Shown here: positions 25,326 through 39,070 of the stretch, piece by piece
Numbering within the stretch: the stretch's first letter is position 1
Layout of the letters: the number at the start of each line of letters is the position of its first letter
Assembly (NCBI GenBank): GCA_947000775.1
Contig: CAMQGK010000048.1
Coordinates: 2,055,001-2,119,000 of the forward strand
Direction of reading: 5' to 3'
From: Pterois miles
Lineage: Eukaryota > Chordata > Actinopteri > Perciformes > Scorpaenidae
DNA: 64,000 bases
Notes under the pieces: model-generated
What the model saw: the letters and a program-made list of their open reading frames with translations, nothing else
Told to the model about the DNA's origin: nothing
Database searches by the model: none
Made by a program: the position numbers and the translations under genes

Positions 25326-28300
25326 CACTGTCTCACACCTTGAAACACACACTAAAGTAAGTCCATTATCGCCTTTCCCCTCCCTCTCTGTTCACCACAG
25401 AGGTGTCTGACTGTCTGCGGCCCCATCGAACTAATAGACTGAAATAGAAATTTCCGTGGTTGCTGGTGCTGGCTGTGCCCAGAAGCATCGACCCACACAC
25501 ACAAACACACACACGCACCACACAACACATTTTAAGCAATCCTCTCTCGGACTTCAGTGCTATTCCTGTAATGAACTGCCGGTCGCTGAACTTCAGGTTA
25601 GCCTAATTAACACTCTGAATGGGACTTTGTACGACACGCCCTGCACACAGCCAGCAGTCAACACTCATGTGGCCCATGCTGTGTGTGTGTGTGTGTGTGT
25701 GTGTGGCAGGTACTGAGGTGTGTATCTGATGCTGTAAAGCTGAGAGGATGGATTACTCAGGTCCCAACAGTGGTTGGCAGCATTATCAAGGGCAGAAAAC
25801 AACATCCATGCTACTGCCGACTGGCTTTTTGCTATCACAGACAAGGCTCAAAGTTCATTAGCACTACTGTATGGCAACACACACACACTGACACACACAC
25901 ACACACACAGTGCAAATAAAGCCCAGTCAGAGTGGGGTTAATGGAGATGTAGCAGCTTGTAGATTGTGTCTGGCTATCTGTTTATGACTGTCAGAGGCGC
26001 TGATAGTCATGAGTTTGTTATTTCTGTCAAAATACTATCCCTCTCTGTCTCTGTCTGGGCTTTTAAACCTTATTTGCTCTGGAGCATTACTTCATGTGAC
26101 AGAGGAATTTTACTACAAACTCTCTCAGAGAAAACCAAGTCTCTGTTTCAACCCAAATTTTGGACCAAATCCCATTAGTTATTGCCGGATACTTCAGCTT
26201 GCAAAAAGGAACATGAGCATTTCCACAGCCATCAAGGCTTAGTACACGAGGAAGAGGAATGGGGAGGGAAGCCGACCACGTGGGGCCTTTCCAGCTCAAA
26301 TAGAAAACTTCCTTCCTCTGTTTCTCTGCGGCGTATTCACCGGGTTTTATTTGTAACCTCCGATTCTGGCAGCTCCTCCACTTGGACACTGCGTGTCGGG
26401 CTGCAGGCAGCCCCCCGGCCGGGGCGCTGCTGTTGGTTTTGTTTTTGGGCGTGTTTTTTTGCTGCTTGGGGTACATCTTTGTGAGGGCAGAGCACAAAGA
26501 GGCTCTTTGGTTCACAGCAGGGTGCTGGGCAGCCTCAAAACCGAGCCGGCTAGGCCAGCACATACTGGTGCTTTCCACTCCCAAGCCGGACATTTTGTTC
26601 CACTGTTGAATTCTGGGAGAGGCAGATCGAGTGAAAGAGAGACACAGGGAGAAAGAGAGAGGGAGAGACTTCACTCTGGAGCCAAATCACATGCTTTCCA
26701 GTGGTGAGGGAGGAGGGTCTGAAGTTTGGTTTGACACATAAACGTTTTGTAGACAGAAGTTTCCTTTAGCCATTATTTTATGATATCCTATATCTTTCAA
26801 TTTAGTGTAATTCTGTTTTATAACAGCTTAGGTCTTAATTTTGTAGATTGTTCCCCATTTATGTCAGTTACAACAACACTGTACTCGCCAAAGTAAGTTT
26901 GAGTTTGGGTAATAATTTCACCATTGGCCTTTTGTTTCCTCCAAATAAGTTTGACTAACCTCTCGGTTGTTTAAAACCTGTCTGACAGACTGTTTTTTGG
27001 CCTATCTGACTAACTTTAAGCTGAGTAGTGACTTTACATGAGCAATGGTTGTCAAAATTACAAAAGAAAGTACAAGAATTATCTTTTAATGCAAAACATG
27101 TCAGAATTGCTGATGCAATTAGAGGTATTAGCTCCATATTTCAGTTTAGTCATAGCCTAGACAAGAACAACTGGCAAACTGCCACAATGATGCCAAGTAG
27201 TCTGAAGACTGTCTGCCAAAAACACACCGGTTCAATGTCAGTGGAAAGCTACAATGGCCACTCCACAGTGTGGCCAGAGAGTTCTCGCAGTCAGTGTTGA
27301 CCTATGTTGCCGCCTGAACACATGAACACACCTCCCGGCTGCAGAAAATTGGGCAAGCCACGTACTGCCTCGTGTGTTTTCGGCATTAGACATTGTGCCA
27401 ATAAATGTAGACAATCTGTTGCGTAAAGGCTGCTGAAGACGCTTCCGATAGCAGGGCGGAGGCACCACAGGAAGTTGGTGTGGTGTTGAAACCAGAAGTC
27501 TAAGTTGCTGCCTGCCACGGCTCTGCGGTAGACGTTCAGACCGACTGAGTCTGCAAGGTTGTTGTGGCCGACAGCCGACACATTGCTCACCCTCGCTGTA
27601 CCGAGAAAACGGGAAGCAGGAGGGATTGCAGTGTAGCAATGTGTGTGAACATGTGACACTGCATGAGTTCACTTGTTCAGCTGTGTGTATACTGTATATG
27701 TGCTGTGTTTTCATTTTGTACAAAAAGGCCCATCCCTAGGCTTCTGGCTGTTGTCCACTGACAGTCACCCCACACTGGTCACATGATGAAGGGGAGGGGG
27801 CTTCCATTGGAGTAAACTCTGGTATCAGCGACCTCTCTGAACCCCAGTGATGATCTGTAGGCCAGGCAAGGAACAACAGGATCCCCCAGTAGAAAACATT
27901 TGCACAACCAGATGGTCCCTTACAGAGAGGGAGAGTCCAATACATATAGTCAATGGTTTCTGATTTTCAGTAGAAAGGGTCTGAATTCAAAACCTGTGAC
28001 AAAGCTTTTCCATCCTGGCAAGAATATTTCTCCAGTTGACTTCAAACTTGTTATGTTTTGGATTTATTTTTAGCACAAATAAGACTGAATATCAATTCTA
28101 TATCCAAAAAACGGTATTTGCTTTCAAAAGCTTAATTAATTTACGATTTTCTCGTTCAAAACACCAAATAGAAAGTGATCTGAGACTAAATGCCACAAAA
28201 CCAGCGCAAATGACAATTAACTTTTGTTCAGCCAAAGTAGCGGGCTGAAAAGAAAGAGAGCAGAACTTCTGTCATTTCCTGCCCTCCATCTCATCCTCAT

Positions 28301-28642
28301 CTAGCAGCCAGGTTGGTTTCTCCTCTGGCAAAGGGAAGACTAATGGACACATTACCCGCCGGCCTGTCCCTCCGCGGCGATTATGTGGCTGTGAGGTCAT
28401 CTCTTCACTTCTGCTCCCATCCACATCAGGGATCTATCATTTCATTACTGCCATAGGGGGGAGGAGGAATGGCTGAGGCATCCGTCCATCTATCCACCTT
28501 CTCATTCACTACAATCTGTAAATGCCGACTGGTCCCGTCGTCGCTGTGAGGCAGGACATCTCTACCCAAAATCTTCTTCCGTGTGCTCCCTAGTTGGTGA
28601 ACTGAGTTACCGAACTCAGACAACAGAATCCCTCTCTGTTCT

Positions 28643-28844
28643 CAGGGTGCTTTCACATCAGGGACCCAGGCCCAGATCTGAGTACATTTGTCCCCAGAGT
28701 CCATTTTGGTTGATTAGTGTGAACGCTCCAAACCGTACTCAGGCATGGTGTGTCAATCCGTGCCCGGATCCACTAGAAAAGGTGGTCTCAGGCGTGGATC
28801 ACATGTACTCGGGTATGGTTCGCATCAGGTGTGAAAGCCTACAA
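28643..28844. mobile_element. MITE-like element with GCTTTCACA termini
   Basis: The left end GGTGCTTTCACATCAGG and the right end ATCAGGTGTGAAAGCC are inverted repeats of about 15 bp. The inside has the phrase GTGTGAACGCTCCAAACCG typical of a very common teleost DNA-transposon-derived family. About 200 bp, no coding capacity. Confidence 0.72.
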
Positions 28845-28939
28845 CATTTTGCCCATTTTGGCTTCAAAATAGAATCTGATCTTGCTGTTGAAAGCTGTTC
28901 TGAATAAAAGCCCTTCTTACATACTTACAGTGTGAAATC

Positions 28940-28941
<2 letters not shown>

Positions 28942-28999
<58 letters not shown>
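28942..28999. repeat. (TG)29 microsatellite
   Basis: Uninterrupted TG dinucleotides, about 100 bp right of the MITE at 28.6-28.8 kb. Confidence 0.98.
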
Positions 29000-29003
<4 letters not shown>

Positions 29004-30587
29004 CTAGAGAAAGTGTATGTGCGCCTGTGCATCCTCAGCCGTAGGTGTGCAGGGCCTGGGATGTATTGATTGCTGCAGGAAGTGGAATCTGATGTTTCAC
29101 AGCACTTCCCGAGCTGGATGGCTTCACCACCGACAGTGAAAGCCATGAAAGGTGGGGGCTGGCAGGATGGAGGAAGGGAGGGGGGCTGACACAGGAGAAG
29201 TAGCCATTTCAAGGAAACATGGAAGGGTGAGAGAGAGAAAGACAGAGAGAAATAACACCTCTGGCTCTGTCCTTGGGCTGAGACTAAACACTGCCTCCCG
29301 TCTCGGCTTCTTCTCAGAACAAACAGCGACTCTGCTCTGTGGAAAATTAAGCAAACTCTCAACAGCCTCCTCTGTCTAAGGCCTGGCGTCTTGTATCACG
29401 ATATGTTCACAGTGTCTAAATCATGATAAGAGGGACCGCAATTCACACCTTAACCTGGCTTTAAAACACCATATGCATCTGGACCAACCATTTTAATACA
29501 TCTATATCTATGAGAAATGAAACCACTTCTAAAGAATAACAACAAACAATTTCAATCAACTCTCATCAACTGTGTTTTACAAATTCAATTTATACCATTT
29601 TGCAACCAAAATTTGTGCATATATGAATCTTTTTAAATGTGAAAAAAACAGTTAAACATAAGCAATACACTCTTTCCCATTACCAGTGGAGGCATGCTTT
29701 CCTGTTTCATGTTCAACGTCACAAACTGGAAATCAGGGTTAGTAAACAGCAAAAAGCAGCGGGGCCAGTGAAAACGTCACGGTGGTTTCTGTATCTGCTG
29801 CTTATTCAGTCTCTTTTTCAAACTTGGTGCCAACTAATTTGGAATGATGTCCGAACGCTGCTTGGACGAAGACAGGCGGGATTTGTGGCCGAGATGACAA
29901 AGTCGCAGTTATCTTGACGGAAAAGGAGCAAAATTGTTTTAACGTATTCATGTTTTTGTTTTGTTCTGGAAAAAATTAAGCCTGAATACAATTTGTGAAG
30001 CATGAAAAAAAGATTGAGGTTTGTTTTTTGCCATCTTGCCAAAGCCAATGATGTCCTTTATACACATTCTACAAAGTTGACTGGGTGTTAAATCGGTGGG
30101 ATTAAGGGACGCATTTGTGTTTGAGCTGGTATATCAGCTCTATCACCAGTAGAGACCGGACACAACACTCTCTGTAAAACAACCATCACTGTAGTAATCC
30201 TAATTAAATAGATAGTAGAAGAGAAATCTGATGATGGTCTTAACCCTGTCGTCCCAGGTTGTGGCAGACATGCATTGTCATTGTGACAACTTTGCAAACC
30301 ACAAATGCTGTCACACACACACACACACCGAGCAGACATATATAAATGGCAGTGGGCTTTATATATACAGATGTCCTGCTGCTCAAGATAGCCTTGGCAG
30401 TGTTTCTTTGGAGGAAGCCACTGAGAATAATGTCTTTGTGCTCTCTGTGGGTCAGAGGTGGTTACACACACCACACATTACATTGTCTTAGAGATCTACA
30501 ATTACATTAATTATAAGCCAAAGACTTCAAGAGGTCTATTGTCTGCTCTGTAGGAGTGTAATGAGAGTGTGTGTACGTGAGAATGTG

Positions 30588-30590
<3 letters not shown>

Positions 30591-30626
<36 letters not shown>
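30591..30626. repeat. (GT)18 microsatellite
   Basis: Uninterrupted GT dinucleotides. Confidence 0.97.
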
Positions 30627-30630
<4 letters not shown>

Positions 30631-31685
30631 GATGCCTGGAAATCTGTGTGTATGTGCAGAAATGTGTTTAGATCTTTTCTGTGACTGCACGTGTGTGAGC
30701 TTTACAATAAGAAATGAATAGCGTGGGTGACGGGGGAAGGGCGTGGGATGTGACATCAATGGGTTGAGTTGAAGGGGAGCGGGGGGGTGGTTAAAGCAGA
30801 GGAGTGAGTCTGGGCCTGGCGAAGGCTTCCTGAACCCGAGAAGCAGGCATCCGTGCCAGGAGGAGGGATCTCCTTTCAGCATATTGTTTTATTTAGCATC
30901 TGCATGGCAGCTTCATTTGCCAGAGTGCGGCTGGGACGGATTAATTCTAGAGACTGGTGACTTGTAGGGGAGGAATGGCCCGGCCAGTCTGGAGGAAGGA
31001 TGTTATCCACATTATAAGCCTGTGTTTGCAACACTTGCTTCCACAGGAGTAAAGTGAGCCGACCGAGCCCAACACTCACACACACCTTCCACCTTGACTT
31101 CCTGACAAGCTGCAGTTCGCCAACTGTTTCTGTTTCTGCACCGGCAGCCTTAATGCAATCTGTCTAGTTCTGCTCTGCCAGTCTGGGTTTAACCCTGCTC
31201 TCCAGTCTGCTCTCACCGACTGCAGCCAGCCTAAACCTGTCCTTCACCGACTGGTTTCACTTCAAACCCGGTGATCTCAGAAACAAACTTTTCATGTCTT
31301 ACACTGCACTCGCTATTACGGCGCACCTGGCCTCACAGCACTTCTTAATAAAAAGAAATGTGATCTATAATAAACAGAGAAAGGTTTTAATGGTCAGTCA
31401 AAGTTCAGGACAAAGTTGCTTTGTTGGAACAATGGGGCAAGTTGCTGGTCCACTCCCTGATTAATCCAGTTTACGATTAACCCATGCTGCCTTAACATAA
31501 CCAAGAGCGGCTTGACGGGTCTATGAGTCAGAGCAGACAAAACAAAAGTAAAGACCAGAGGTGTTTGCAGACTGTACTCCCAGGAAGATACACCTTTTCT
31601 GAGAAAAGACCAGCACAAGACAGCGCTGAATCTTCAGCACTTTCATTCATTACTGGGTTATCCCTAAGTTTTCCCTGCAGTGTAT

Positions 31686-31721
31686 TTTATATATATATTT
31701 GTATTTATATATATATATATT

Positions 31722-31760
<39 letters not shown>

Positions 31761-31780
31761 TTTATATATATATATATATT

Positions 31781-31823
<43 letters not shown>

Positions 31824-31826
31824 ATT

Positions 31827-31917
<91 letters not shown>

Positions 31918-31945
31918 ATTTATATTTTTATATATATTCTGGTGT
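31686..31945. repeat. Long AT-dinucleotide block
   Basis: About 260 bp of TA repeats broken by TTTGTA, TTTTA and TTTATA interruptions. Strongly self-complementary and cruciform-prone. The Ile/Tyr-rich open frames here are read-through of the repeat. Confidence 0.97.
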
Positions 31946-32766
31946 ATTCCTATTCTGAAGGCATGTTCATAATCCTCAAAGACATGTATACCCATGAAAA
32001 ATATGTACTAAGGATTTTAGCTCTATTAATTTTGGACCAAAGCTCACACATTTTCAGAGTAGAGCTGAACAATACATCATTTTTATACTTGAAAACTGGA
32101 TTTTGAAAAGTCTAATTTCCAATTGTTGTTTCAACCAAACGTATCATTGAATCTCACAGCGAATGGCCATACTCCAGCGGGAGATGAAAACCCTGCCGTT
32201 CGTAGCGCCGATGCAACTGATCTGTTGATGTGACTGGTTGCACACACAACCCAAGTAGTTGTCTGAAGAATCTCAACTCCACACACCTGAAGATTTCTGT
32301 ATTGTTTGTTTCAGAAAGTTACAAAAATTGTTGGACGCCATTCAACCAACTTCACCAAGTTAGCTTGACAGCTGCCGGGTGTAACTGACAGATAGTTTGT
32401 GGATAGCTAACTGTCATTAGTGGAATCTCCCAACTAACTGTCTAATTACTACATCATTGCTCCAATTTAAATTGCAATTACTGTTCAGTAAAATCATAAA
32501 TACACATGACATGTTTCACATTCATTCACATGTGGTTACTTGTATCGGCCAGTATACACAATCTCTCGTGACTTATTCCTATTTATTAATTATTTCTTTA
32601 AGCATGTCCTACTGTGTCACAATTAGTCATGATTTTATTGTTATATTTTACTTGGGCTATGCATCTTCTACAGTAGGCCTATACTACTCCAATAATATTC
32701 CAACTGGAACATTATAGGGTTAAGGTGATGTGTTTGTATAGTGTTAATACTTACAGTGCTTTCTGT

Positions 32767-32782
32767 GGGGGGGGGGGGGGGG
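32767..32782. repeat. Poly-G run, 16 bases
   Basis: Uninterrupted G homopolymer. Confidence 0.95.
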
Positions 32783-34058
32783 TTTGCAGTATTGCTCTAT
32801 AATATCCAGTATTATAGGATGTCTATAGGCTGAAATCAACAGCAGCCAGACAGAGTTGAGGTCTGTGAGCTATTCATTCAGGTTTTAGGGGCAGTGTCCC
32901 ACTAAGGATGCTTCTACATATTATGTAGCAGGATAAAAAGGCACATACTGAATATGTACAAAGAATAAAGCATACTGGGAGATACTGGGTTTTGGGGTCC
33001 TTACCCAAGAAAATATGAAGGTTGACTTAAAACTACACAATTTACATAATTTTGGAATATAATTATTACTAGTTAAATGATTATTTTATTATTATTCACC
33101 ACAGCCTTCATGTGAACAATTACTTATTGTTGTTTGCCCTGTAAAATCCTATTCTATAATTCAGACGAGCAGACTCAGAAATTGTTTAAATAATATTTCA
33201 TCAATTATATTTGAAATTTAAAGAAAAGTTTTTATATTAGTTACACAATATAAATGACCTGATTCTGATGAGATGATAAAATATGCATCCCACAAACACC
33301 TTTGACTTGCATCCCGTCTCTCCCTGCTGTTTTTATTCCTCCAGTTCCCTCCCCGTCCCTCCACCCAATCACATTTCAAAATCCATCCACTATATTCATT
33401 AGAAACAGCTCTGTGTCACTGCTGTTTGTGATTGTTGGTTTTAAACGATGTCCTCAGTCCACATGCAGTATTTATCGTGAACAGCAGAGGATCAGAGTCA
33501 CTTTTTGACTGTCGCAAAGAAATGCGCTTCTGGTGTGAACAGCCAGGCTTCAACTCGTGCGGCGATTAATAGCAGGACGCTTCCGTTCCCTGCGTGAACC
33601 CACACAGTGCAAATATGGTGACACTGCACGGTTACGAATGTGCATTATGAATCTCCCAGAGAACCTGATATGGAGAGGACAGAGGAGAGTACCGGCAGCT
33701 TGTGAGAAGCTCCGTCATGGTACAGCAAGGAGTAAAATGCTGGTGCTGCGTACCACTGCATGCCGCCCCACTTTGAGCACTGATATGAATCAGTTTTAGA
33801 GTAGCAAAGGTACCTTTTATATGTCTTGTATGTCAATTATTACCATTAAAGACTGTTAATAAACGTTGCTAAAAAAGAGATGAGTGCTACATGGCTAACT
33901 CACCTCTTTGTTTGTTTGTGCTGGACAGCAGCAGCCATGACGCTTCCAGGGAAGATGAGTAAATAGACACAAGAGGGAGGATGGAGGAGGGGGAGGCAAA
34001 CAATGAGCACTGGTCCATGACTCAGGCGCTTTGGGAGCACTGATAATCCAACAGTGGA

Positions 34059-34072
34059 GGGGGGGGGGGGGG
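34059..34072. repeat. Poly-G run, 14 bases
   Basis: Uninterrupted G homopolymer. Confidence 0.95.
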
Positions 34073-37000
34073 TTATCACCTCTGTCTGTCCCACAATCAC
34101 AGATCCACAGCTGATACCCACCACAAAAGAGGTGACAATGGCTAGCCGGCATACAGCGACCCCCCACTCCATGCTCTCACAATAATACCTCACAGAGCTC
34201 CTGGGAGCTGCCCTTCCACATGGCTGAGGCCAAGCCAGAGTGACCCCATCCCCCTAGCAGAGTCAATGCAAAAACAAAAAAGCACAACAAAGAGGTTTCC
34301 CAGGACCCAGCCTGCCTTCACAACAGAAAATACACCTCAAGCCCTTTCAGACTCCTCTCAATGTCTTCCTTTGGACTGGCTGCCAAATGCTTGTTTTGAG
34401 AGCTGACACACCATTATTTCAAAAGGGGTAGTAGAGTATTTAATGCCCCCTCACCACAACATTTGTGAACAGAAGAAAAAGGCGGACGCTCTGTGAACTA
34501 GGTCTGGTGCTTCAGGAACTTCGATGGCGATGGACACAGAGGAACAAGCCTGCGTTCTCTTCGTGAAGAACAATATCTCAGGAACTGCAGTAAATATGGT
34601 GGTGGGACACAACAGAAGTCAAACCAGGTGTGCAGTGTAAACTTGGTCAGTACTGGCACTGAATTTCCTTGATTTTTACCTTGTACATTGTTGATGGTAA
34701 AAAACAAGCCAGATGGTAAAAACTCTGTAGGCCGACGTTGGCTAAAGTTAATCCTCTTTCTTTTTAGCCTTGTACATTATGCACTACATAGCTGCATCGG
34801 TGTTGAACTGCAGTACAATACTAGTACGATACTTGATCGTCTGAGCTACACATTTCTGACAATCATAAACCCCAACAGTTCTTCTACCGTGGGTTCCCAA
34901 AGCAGAATTCCAATGGGATTTTTGTAATGAATAGCAAAGCTTTGCCTGTCATTCTGCACCAACAGATTTAAACCAGTGTTCAGTTTGTATAAAATGGACC
35001 TTTGCTGCTGTGCTTCTTTAAAATAAAAACCCATATCTTCTATCACCAACCCATCCACTTGACAGAGAAAGCCGTTGAGTTGACTTGGCAGCTTCATCCT
35101 TGGAGGAATCGTGCCAGTTCCATCAGAAATAAGATTAGCACAGCTTATTATTAGCTTGAAAATCTCCTTGTATCTGCCTTCCCCGTTTCTACCTGTCCTT
35201 CCCAAACTTAGAGAAGCCCCTCGGAGAAAACAGGCCATTGTTGTCCCACCAGTATGAGATGGACCACTAGCTCCTGACATGGCGTTATGGGAGGATATTC
35301 TAGGCCATGCTTGGTGGATGTTGTGTTATACACTGCTAGTGCAGCTGACAAGCCTGTGTGTGTGAATGTGTGCGTGCATGTATTCTGTCTGCTTCTGTAT
35401 TCATTATAAGACTGAGGAGGCATTGCGGGGGTGGAATCTGGGTGCTGTGTGGATGTCTGTGCTCATGTATGCACGTGGTTTGTAGTGTATGTGCGTATGT
35501 GTGTGTGTGTGTGTGGTTGGGGGTGAGGGGAAGCATCACTGTGGGAGACAGGCAGATGGGGATGGAAATGAGTAGGCAGTGAGCTCATGCTAATCTCCTC
35601 CTACAGCTCCTACGGTTGATCCAGGCACAGGCACGCACATACAGACACACACACACACACACAACCAGTCCTGCATGCACAATCACACACCAAATGAGGC
35701 AGAGGATGCCTTTGCTATTCAAATGTTCCCATGTGTGGCACATATTTTCATATTTTGTATAAGCCCCAAATTTTTCAGTGAAATCTGAAACACATATGAG
35801 TGCACCTCTCATCATGCAAACGTTCATTTCTTTGCATCAGAGTGCCGGTGGAAGTTCATTTGTTGGATGGTAATGTGTTTGAATGCGTGTGTGTCTAGCT
35901 GCCTTCGTCAGACAGCCATCTGCCCCGTGGGAGTTGCTGAGCAGCACGCGATTGGCCGACTGCACTTCAAGAGCGGCGAGGGGTGAGGTGGTGGGTCACC
36001 TCTTTATTTGGGGAGGGAAAGGTCGCGTGGTGCTGGCTGCTACTCCAAACATATGGGTGCACAGGGTGGGAAATGGATGGGAGGTGGGGCAACTTCAGAG
36101 GCCAGCATTGCTGTTATATACAAAGGATGCTGCTGGGCTGACGCAGCACAAAGTAAACCCCCCCCCACCCCCACCCCACCATTCCACCCAATGAAAGCTG
36201 CCCCGACAGTGTTCCCAGTTTGAAATCCACATCCTGAACCAGTCCTGCTGTTCATCCCCAAACACTGACCTGTTCCTTTAATGATACTGTATTTGGCACT
36301 AAAAGTGCTGATAGCAGATTAAGAAAAAAGACAGCAGCAAGACAGCAAGACAATAGGATAACTGGTACTTTCCTAAACAAAGCATGTCCTGGATATTAGA
36401 TGTGATGCCTCTCAAGCATTACCACAGTGGGACGCTGTATCTTTCTCAACACATCATAGATGTGGGGGGAAAATCTGAGATCTCAATTTTAGCCCAGTGA
36501 TAACGTGCAACACAACCCTCCCCATCAAGACAAACAGAAACTGCTCTCAGACAGGACGTTTATAACTGTACGTGTCCATATACACATGGTGGAGGAGCCA
36601 CCCCATCCACATCAGAACAGGTGCAGGTGAGAAGACATCTCTGTGTCTTGATTAATCCCTAACCCTAGGTGTTTAACCACAAACCTTATATTCAGTAGCA
36701 TTTCAGTGACCTTATTGCAATGTGTAGATGGTGTATTGGAAGATCTTCCATGGTGTTCAAACTGTGCTTAACAAAACTGCCAACAACCTACCTGCAAATC
36801 ACCAATAGCAAGTCGCTCACAGGTAAATGGAGCGACCTTCACACGCTAATTCAGCGGCCGTCAGCATTACTAACGTATCTTCGGCCAGTGCAGAAGCCTC
36901 AGGGCAGGTAAGAGGATGGTGCTTGGGGATGTGTAGTTAGGAAAATAACTGGGCTTACAGTGCCATGTGTGTTGATGAATATTTCAAAGACCCGTCTCAT

Positions 37001-38339
37001 TAAATAAACACGCGGGACCTCGCCGCCTTCAGTAACCTACCATCAATATTGAATGGCCACCAAAAAAATTGACACTGTCGTTCACAAGCCAGCGGTCAGG
37101 TCATCAAATTGCACCATCTGACTGAAGAAGCGCATCTTTTCCACGCAACACCTGGTGGAGGTCACTGGGTTCTTTCTTCTGTGCCGCTCTTACAATAAGT
37201 CCAGCAAGACACGCTCATGGTCCCCCGGAGACCCAGAATAGCCACTGCAAGCTGAGTGTGCTTGTTAGTTTCCCGCTTTATCAGAAGGCTATGAATATTC
37301 TGAGAAGGTGTTTCACAGAGTGGGAGGAAATACTTTATTTCCACTCTTGGATCCTCAAAAGCATTTGCTCTGAGCTTTGTGGTCATCACGTTCCCAGATA
37401 GCTTGCATGCATCTACAACGGCAATACGGACTACTCCTTTAGAACCCTTTTTTCCCTCCATCTTCTTTGAATGGACAGGCGGGGAGGTGGCAGGTAGCCC
37501 AATAGCCCCAGAGAGCCTTGTTTTCCTTCCCCTGCCCCAGGTCTCCTCCTCCGCACAAAGACGGATACAGCCAGCCAGTTCTTCATAAAGTACTTGGCCG
37601 GTCGCTCCGTCCATTTGTCACATGAAGACGTTGCTGATGGATAGAGAAGCCAGCGGGTCAGGGATGGGAGCACAGTAGAGGGGGTGGAGGGCAGACAATG
37701 GCTGGCGATGATGGCTGGAACCTGTTCTTGTTCTCTTTGGTCACTGTCTCATCCTGAATATTTGTCAAACCACATTTCTGAACTCACTGAGCATTGCCTG
37801 AGAAAGGTGTGCAGAGTTGGTGATTGCAATGTCGCCTAAATAAAAGATTAATAAAGTTTTGTTTCATTATTAGGTTTTTAAATAATGCTTTCAAAGTTCT
37901 CCCCCAGGAGAAGCTGAATTTATTCTCTGAAATACAGCGTGATTTTTTTTTTACATCTAAAAAAGATAGTAGAGCTACGTATTAGCGCTGGGACGATTCA
38001 CCCATCTCCCAGTTCAACACAATCATGATACTTGTGTGCTGATTCAATATGTATTGCAGTTTTTAAGTATTGAGATTCTACAAGTATTGCAATTTTTGTT
38101 AACTTTTTTTAACACTAGACCATCTGGAAAAGTTGAATCATACACTTTTGGGGACATTTATGTAGAAAAATAAAATACATCAGTCATTGTCAGAAATTCT
38201 TTACTATACTACTACGTACTACTTTATTTTTCCAACAAATCAAAAATCAAAGACTGAAGACACTGCCCTCACAAATCAGTGGTATTTTCTTTTGGGACAA
38301 CGAACATGTTTTATACTTCTGGTGAATATAATCCAATCA

Positions 38340-39070
38340 ATCTTGTTACCTCCGCCAAGGAGGTTATGTTTTTGGGTTTTCTGTTTGTCTGTTTGTTTGT
38401 CTGTGTTCAAGATAACTCAAAAACTTATGATGAAATTTTCGGTGTATGAAAATGTGAAAAGAGAAAAAAAAAAAAAAAAATAATTCTTTAATAGCCCCAA
38501 GGGGGGTTCAGTTTTAAAGTCTGTTGTTCACACAGACAACTCACACAGTAATATACATGTCAATAGGATGAGATTTTCAGAGTGAGGGGGCTGCTCCTGA
38601 CAAGCGCCCAGAGCAGGTGGGGGTGTGGTGCCTTGCGGGGGGGCCCCTCGGGGGGGCCCAAGGGGAAAACGTGTACCTCTCCAGCAACCAGTTGGTCTTG
38701 GTCCATGGGGGATTTGAACCCGGGTCCTCCACGATCCAACCATGTCCTTACGGACTGGGCTACTGCCGCCCCCCAAGGAAAAGGAAGAACTGATTTAATT
38801 TTGGGGGTGAGCCAGAAGAAATCCTGGATTCTGGATCACTTTGAAATTCGTTAACATTGGGCTAAACGGGACCCAAAAAATTGTTTCTCAATATCTCTGG
38901 TAATTGTTGCCCAAAGCTCCTGAAATTTGACTCAGGGATTTACAATGTGTACTTCTATCAAATCCCAAAGGCTGATGCAGATCTGATCCTGATGGGGGAT
39001 TTTATAGAAATTTATATAAAAAACTATGGTGCTTGGCGGAGGTCTGCGCTCTCCGAGTGCTTTTCTAGTT
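38340..39070. mobile_element. MITE-like repeat (CCTCCGCCAAG family), split by a SINE
   Basis: The left end TTACCTCCGCCAAGGAGGTT and the right end CTTGGCGGAGGTCTGCGCTC form an inverted repeat around ACCTCCGCCAAG. The internal phrases (ATAACTCAAAAACTTATGATG; GGATCACTTTGAAATTCGTT) are those of a widespread fish repeat. The SINE at 38,463-38,775 separates its two halves. The transposon superfamily is uncertain. Confidence 0.7.
38463..38775 (-). mobile_element. tRNA-derived SINE, intact A and B boxes
   Basis: On the minus strand it starts GGGGGGCGGCAGTAGCCCAG (A box) and contains GGGTTCAAATCCCCC (B box), a tRNA-like polymerase III promoter. The body CACCTGCTCTGGGCGCTTGT matches the copy at 57.9 kb. 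The tail is CTATTAAAGAATTA followed by about 18 T (A on the plus strand). Nested in the MITE-like repeat. Confidence 0.9.

Larger units (their letters stand above)
9261..28642. other. Intronic, no gene seen
   Basis: Mostly single-copy sequence with the microsatellites and the hairpin listed. 22,030-22,350 looks like a degraded teleost interspersed repeat (GAGCTAAGCTTGGCTAAACA). 23,420-23,880 is a GC-richer island without a convincing exon. 14,345-14,470 is a compact, single-copy-looking block. The longest open frames (10,367-10,993; 26,087-26,674; 27,238-27,723) carry no recognisable domain. Confidence 0.5.
28845..38339. other. Intronic, no gene seen
   Basis: Microsatellites, the AT block and poly-G runs are listed separately. 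The open frames at 34,846-35,280 and 37,162-37,614 (minus) have no family resemblance that I can name. Confidence 0.5.

Noticed and set aside
26087..26674. 195-codon minus-strand open frame
   Set aside because: No domain, biased composition, overlaps several frames of similar length on the other strand. A chance frame in moderately GC-rich intron.
27238..27723. Two overlapping minus-strand frames of 161 and 122 codons
   Set aside because: Neither shows a family motif; overlapping long frames in two registers suggest composition rather than coding.
31523..31972. Ile/Tyr-rich frames of 92-149 codons
   Set aside because: Pure read-through of the TA dinucleotide block.
34846..35280. 144-codon minus-strand open frame
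   Set aside because: Considered as a possible exon or transposon piece, but no motif, signal or splice evidence was recognised.
37162..37614. 150-codon minus-strand open frame
   Set aside because: Looked at as a possible later ski exon because of strand; it lacks the conserved ski exon 2-7 motifs.
38700..38775. tRNA-like sequence with A and B boxes
   Set aside because: It is the head of a SINE, not a functional tRNA gene; the acceptor stem does not fold as in a tRNA and the SINE body follows.
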